A stretch of DNA of 6,426 nucleotides from Dysgonomonas sp. (GTDB taxonomy: Bacteria > Bacteroidota > Bacteroidia > Bacteroidales > Dysgonomonadaceae), in assembly GCA_030151105.1 (NCBI GenBank), contig JASLEN010000415.1, positions 1 to 6,426 on the forward strand, written 5' to 3'. The notes below the pieces were generated by a model. The model did no database searches and was not told the DNA's origin. It saw nothing but the letters and a program-made list of their open reading frames with translations. Positions 5,929-6,426 of the stretch are shown here, in pieces (position 1 is the stretch's first letter; each line of letters opens with the position of its first letter). The position numbers were made by a program, and so were the translations under genes.

Positions 5929-6426
5929 TATCGAGGCCTTCCTGCACCATCTCGCAGGCCTTAATCTGACCGGCGTCTCACGAGCCCGCAAACTCGCCGC
6001 CATCCGCAAATTTTTCGTCTTTCTGCACGAGAACGGCATCCTCCCGACAAACCCGGCGGCAACCGTCAAGGGCGCCAGGCGTGAGGAAAAGGAGCCGGGC
6101 ATCCTCTACAAGGAGCAGTACAAAGCATTGCTCTACGAGGCCTCAGACGATCCGCGCGACTATGCGATCATCATGACCTTCCTGCAAACCGGCATCCGCC
6201 TGAGCGAGCTCGCGACCCTCACGCTTGAGGACATTGATTTTGAGAACCGGCTCTTGACGGTGCGCCAGGGCAAGGGACGACGGGACCGGCAGATCCCCCT
6301 GGTCGACGAAGATGTCAAGGCACTTCGTAACTACCTCCGCCACCGGGCGACCGAGCTCATCCTCGACGACGACACGCTGTTTTCTGGCCAAGAACGGCAC
6401 GTCCTTAAACGTCTCCTCCGTCAAGG
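5927..6426 (+). CDS. Tyrosine recombinase (phage integrase/XerC-XerD family), fragment lacking both ends
   Basis: A continuous plus-strand frame of 166 codons without a stop or a plausible start, beginning DIEAFLHHLAGLN. Residues 1-50 are the end of the SAM-like core-binding domain (SRARKLAAIRKFFVFL, then GILPTNPAATVKG). The catalytic domain begins near residue 60 and shows the first catalytic Arg in TGIRLSELATL (Arg91) and the beta-hairpin Lys in GKGRRDRQIPL (Lys116). The His-x-x-Arg, His/Trp and Tyr motifs would lie beyond the window. About 50-60 N-terminal residues are missing against the usual 300-residue protein. Such enzymes cut and rejoin DNA through a covalent tyrosine link, for dimer resolution or mobile-element integration; which applies cannot be told from this piece. 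Codons strongly favour G/C in the third position, unlike every other gene here, so the DNA comes from a different, GC-rich source. Confidence 0.88.

Noticed and set aside
5923..6102. N-terminal extension of the YidC frame up to an ATG at 6102
   Set aside because: These 60 codons are the antisense of the recombinase in GC-rich DNA, have no membrane segment or YidC similarity, and lie across the junction.
6143..6424. 93-codon minus-strand open frame at the right end
   Set aside because: It is the complement of the recombinase, whose plus frame shows recognisable catalytic motifs; the minus frame shows none.
1..6426. CRISPR array, tRNA or rRNA gene, insertion-sequence ends, complete attachment site
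   Set aside because: I saw no regularly spaced repeats, no cloverleaf-like or ribosomal RNA sequence, and no terminal inverted repeats or target duplications flanking the recombinase fragment.

Overview
Nearly all of this window (about 1-5920) reads as AT-rich Bacteroidales-type DNA. The signs are a Bacteroidetes-style YidC with a Lys/Gln-rich tail, a short FolK-like protein, a very large two-ATPase 2-hydroxyacyl-CoA dehydratase activase-like protein, no Shine-Dalgarno sequences, and two perfect matches to the Bacteroidetes -7 promoter box (TAnnTTTG). Genus cannot be assigned from what is visible.

Layout. (1) About 1-2132, minus strand: the N-terminal half or so of a large activase-like protein with two tandem BadF/BcrA-type ATPase domains, running off the left edge. 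(2) 2133-2513: divergent intergenic region with short inverted repeats and a convincing folK promoter. (3) 2529-2912, plus strand: a short FolK-like protein whose pterin-contacting and metal-binding residues look kept while several ATP-side residues are replaced. (4) 2902-3786 and 3791-4687, minus strand: two tandem GT14 (core-2/I-branching type) glycosyltransferase paralogues in a two-gene operon, with a near-identical N-terminal patch. The downstream one overlaps the end of folK tail-to-tail by 11 bp. (5) 4703-4735: hairpin terminator of yidC, sitting directly against the promoter of the glycosyltransferase operon. (6) 4762 to about 5922, minus strand: the C-terminal 386 residues of YidC. 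(7) About 5920-5927: an abrupt junction. (8) 5927-6426, plus strand: an internal fragment of a tyrosine recombinase in DNA of about 61% GC with strongly GC-ending codons, open at both ends.

Functionally this is a set of unrelated housekeeping and surface-glycan genes, not one pathway: membrane protein insertion (YidC), glycan decoration (GT14 pair), a pterin-related protein (FolK-like) and an iron-sulfur ATPase of the radical dehydratase type. I do not see a new defence or mobile system. The most striking point is the junction near 5920. It decapitates yidC and an integrase at the same place with a base-composition step, and is best read as a chimeric assembly or clone join until shown otherwise. 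The most interesting biology is the internal pseudo-dimer of the activase, the reduced FolK, the mosaic glycosyltransferase pair and the apparently leaderless promoters.
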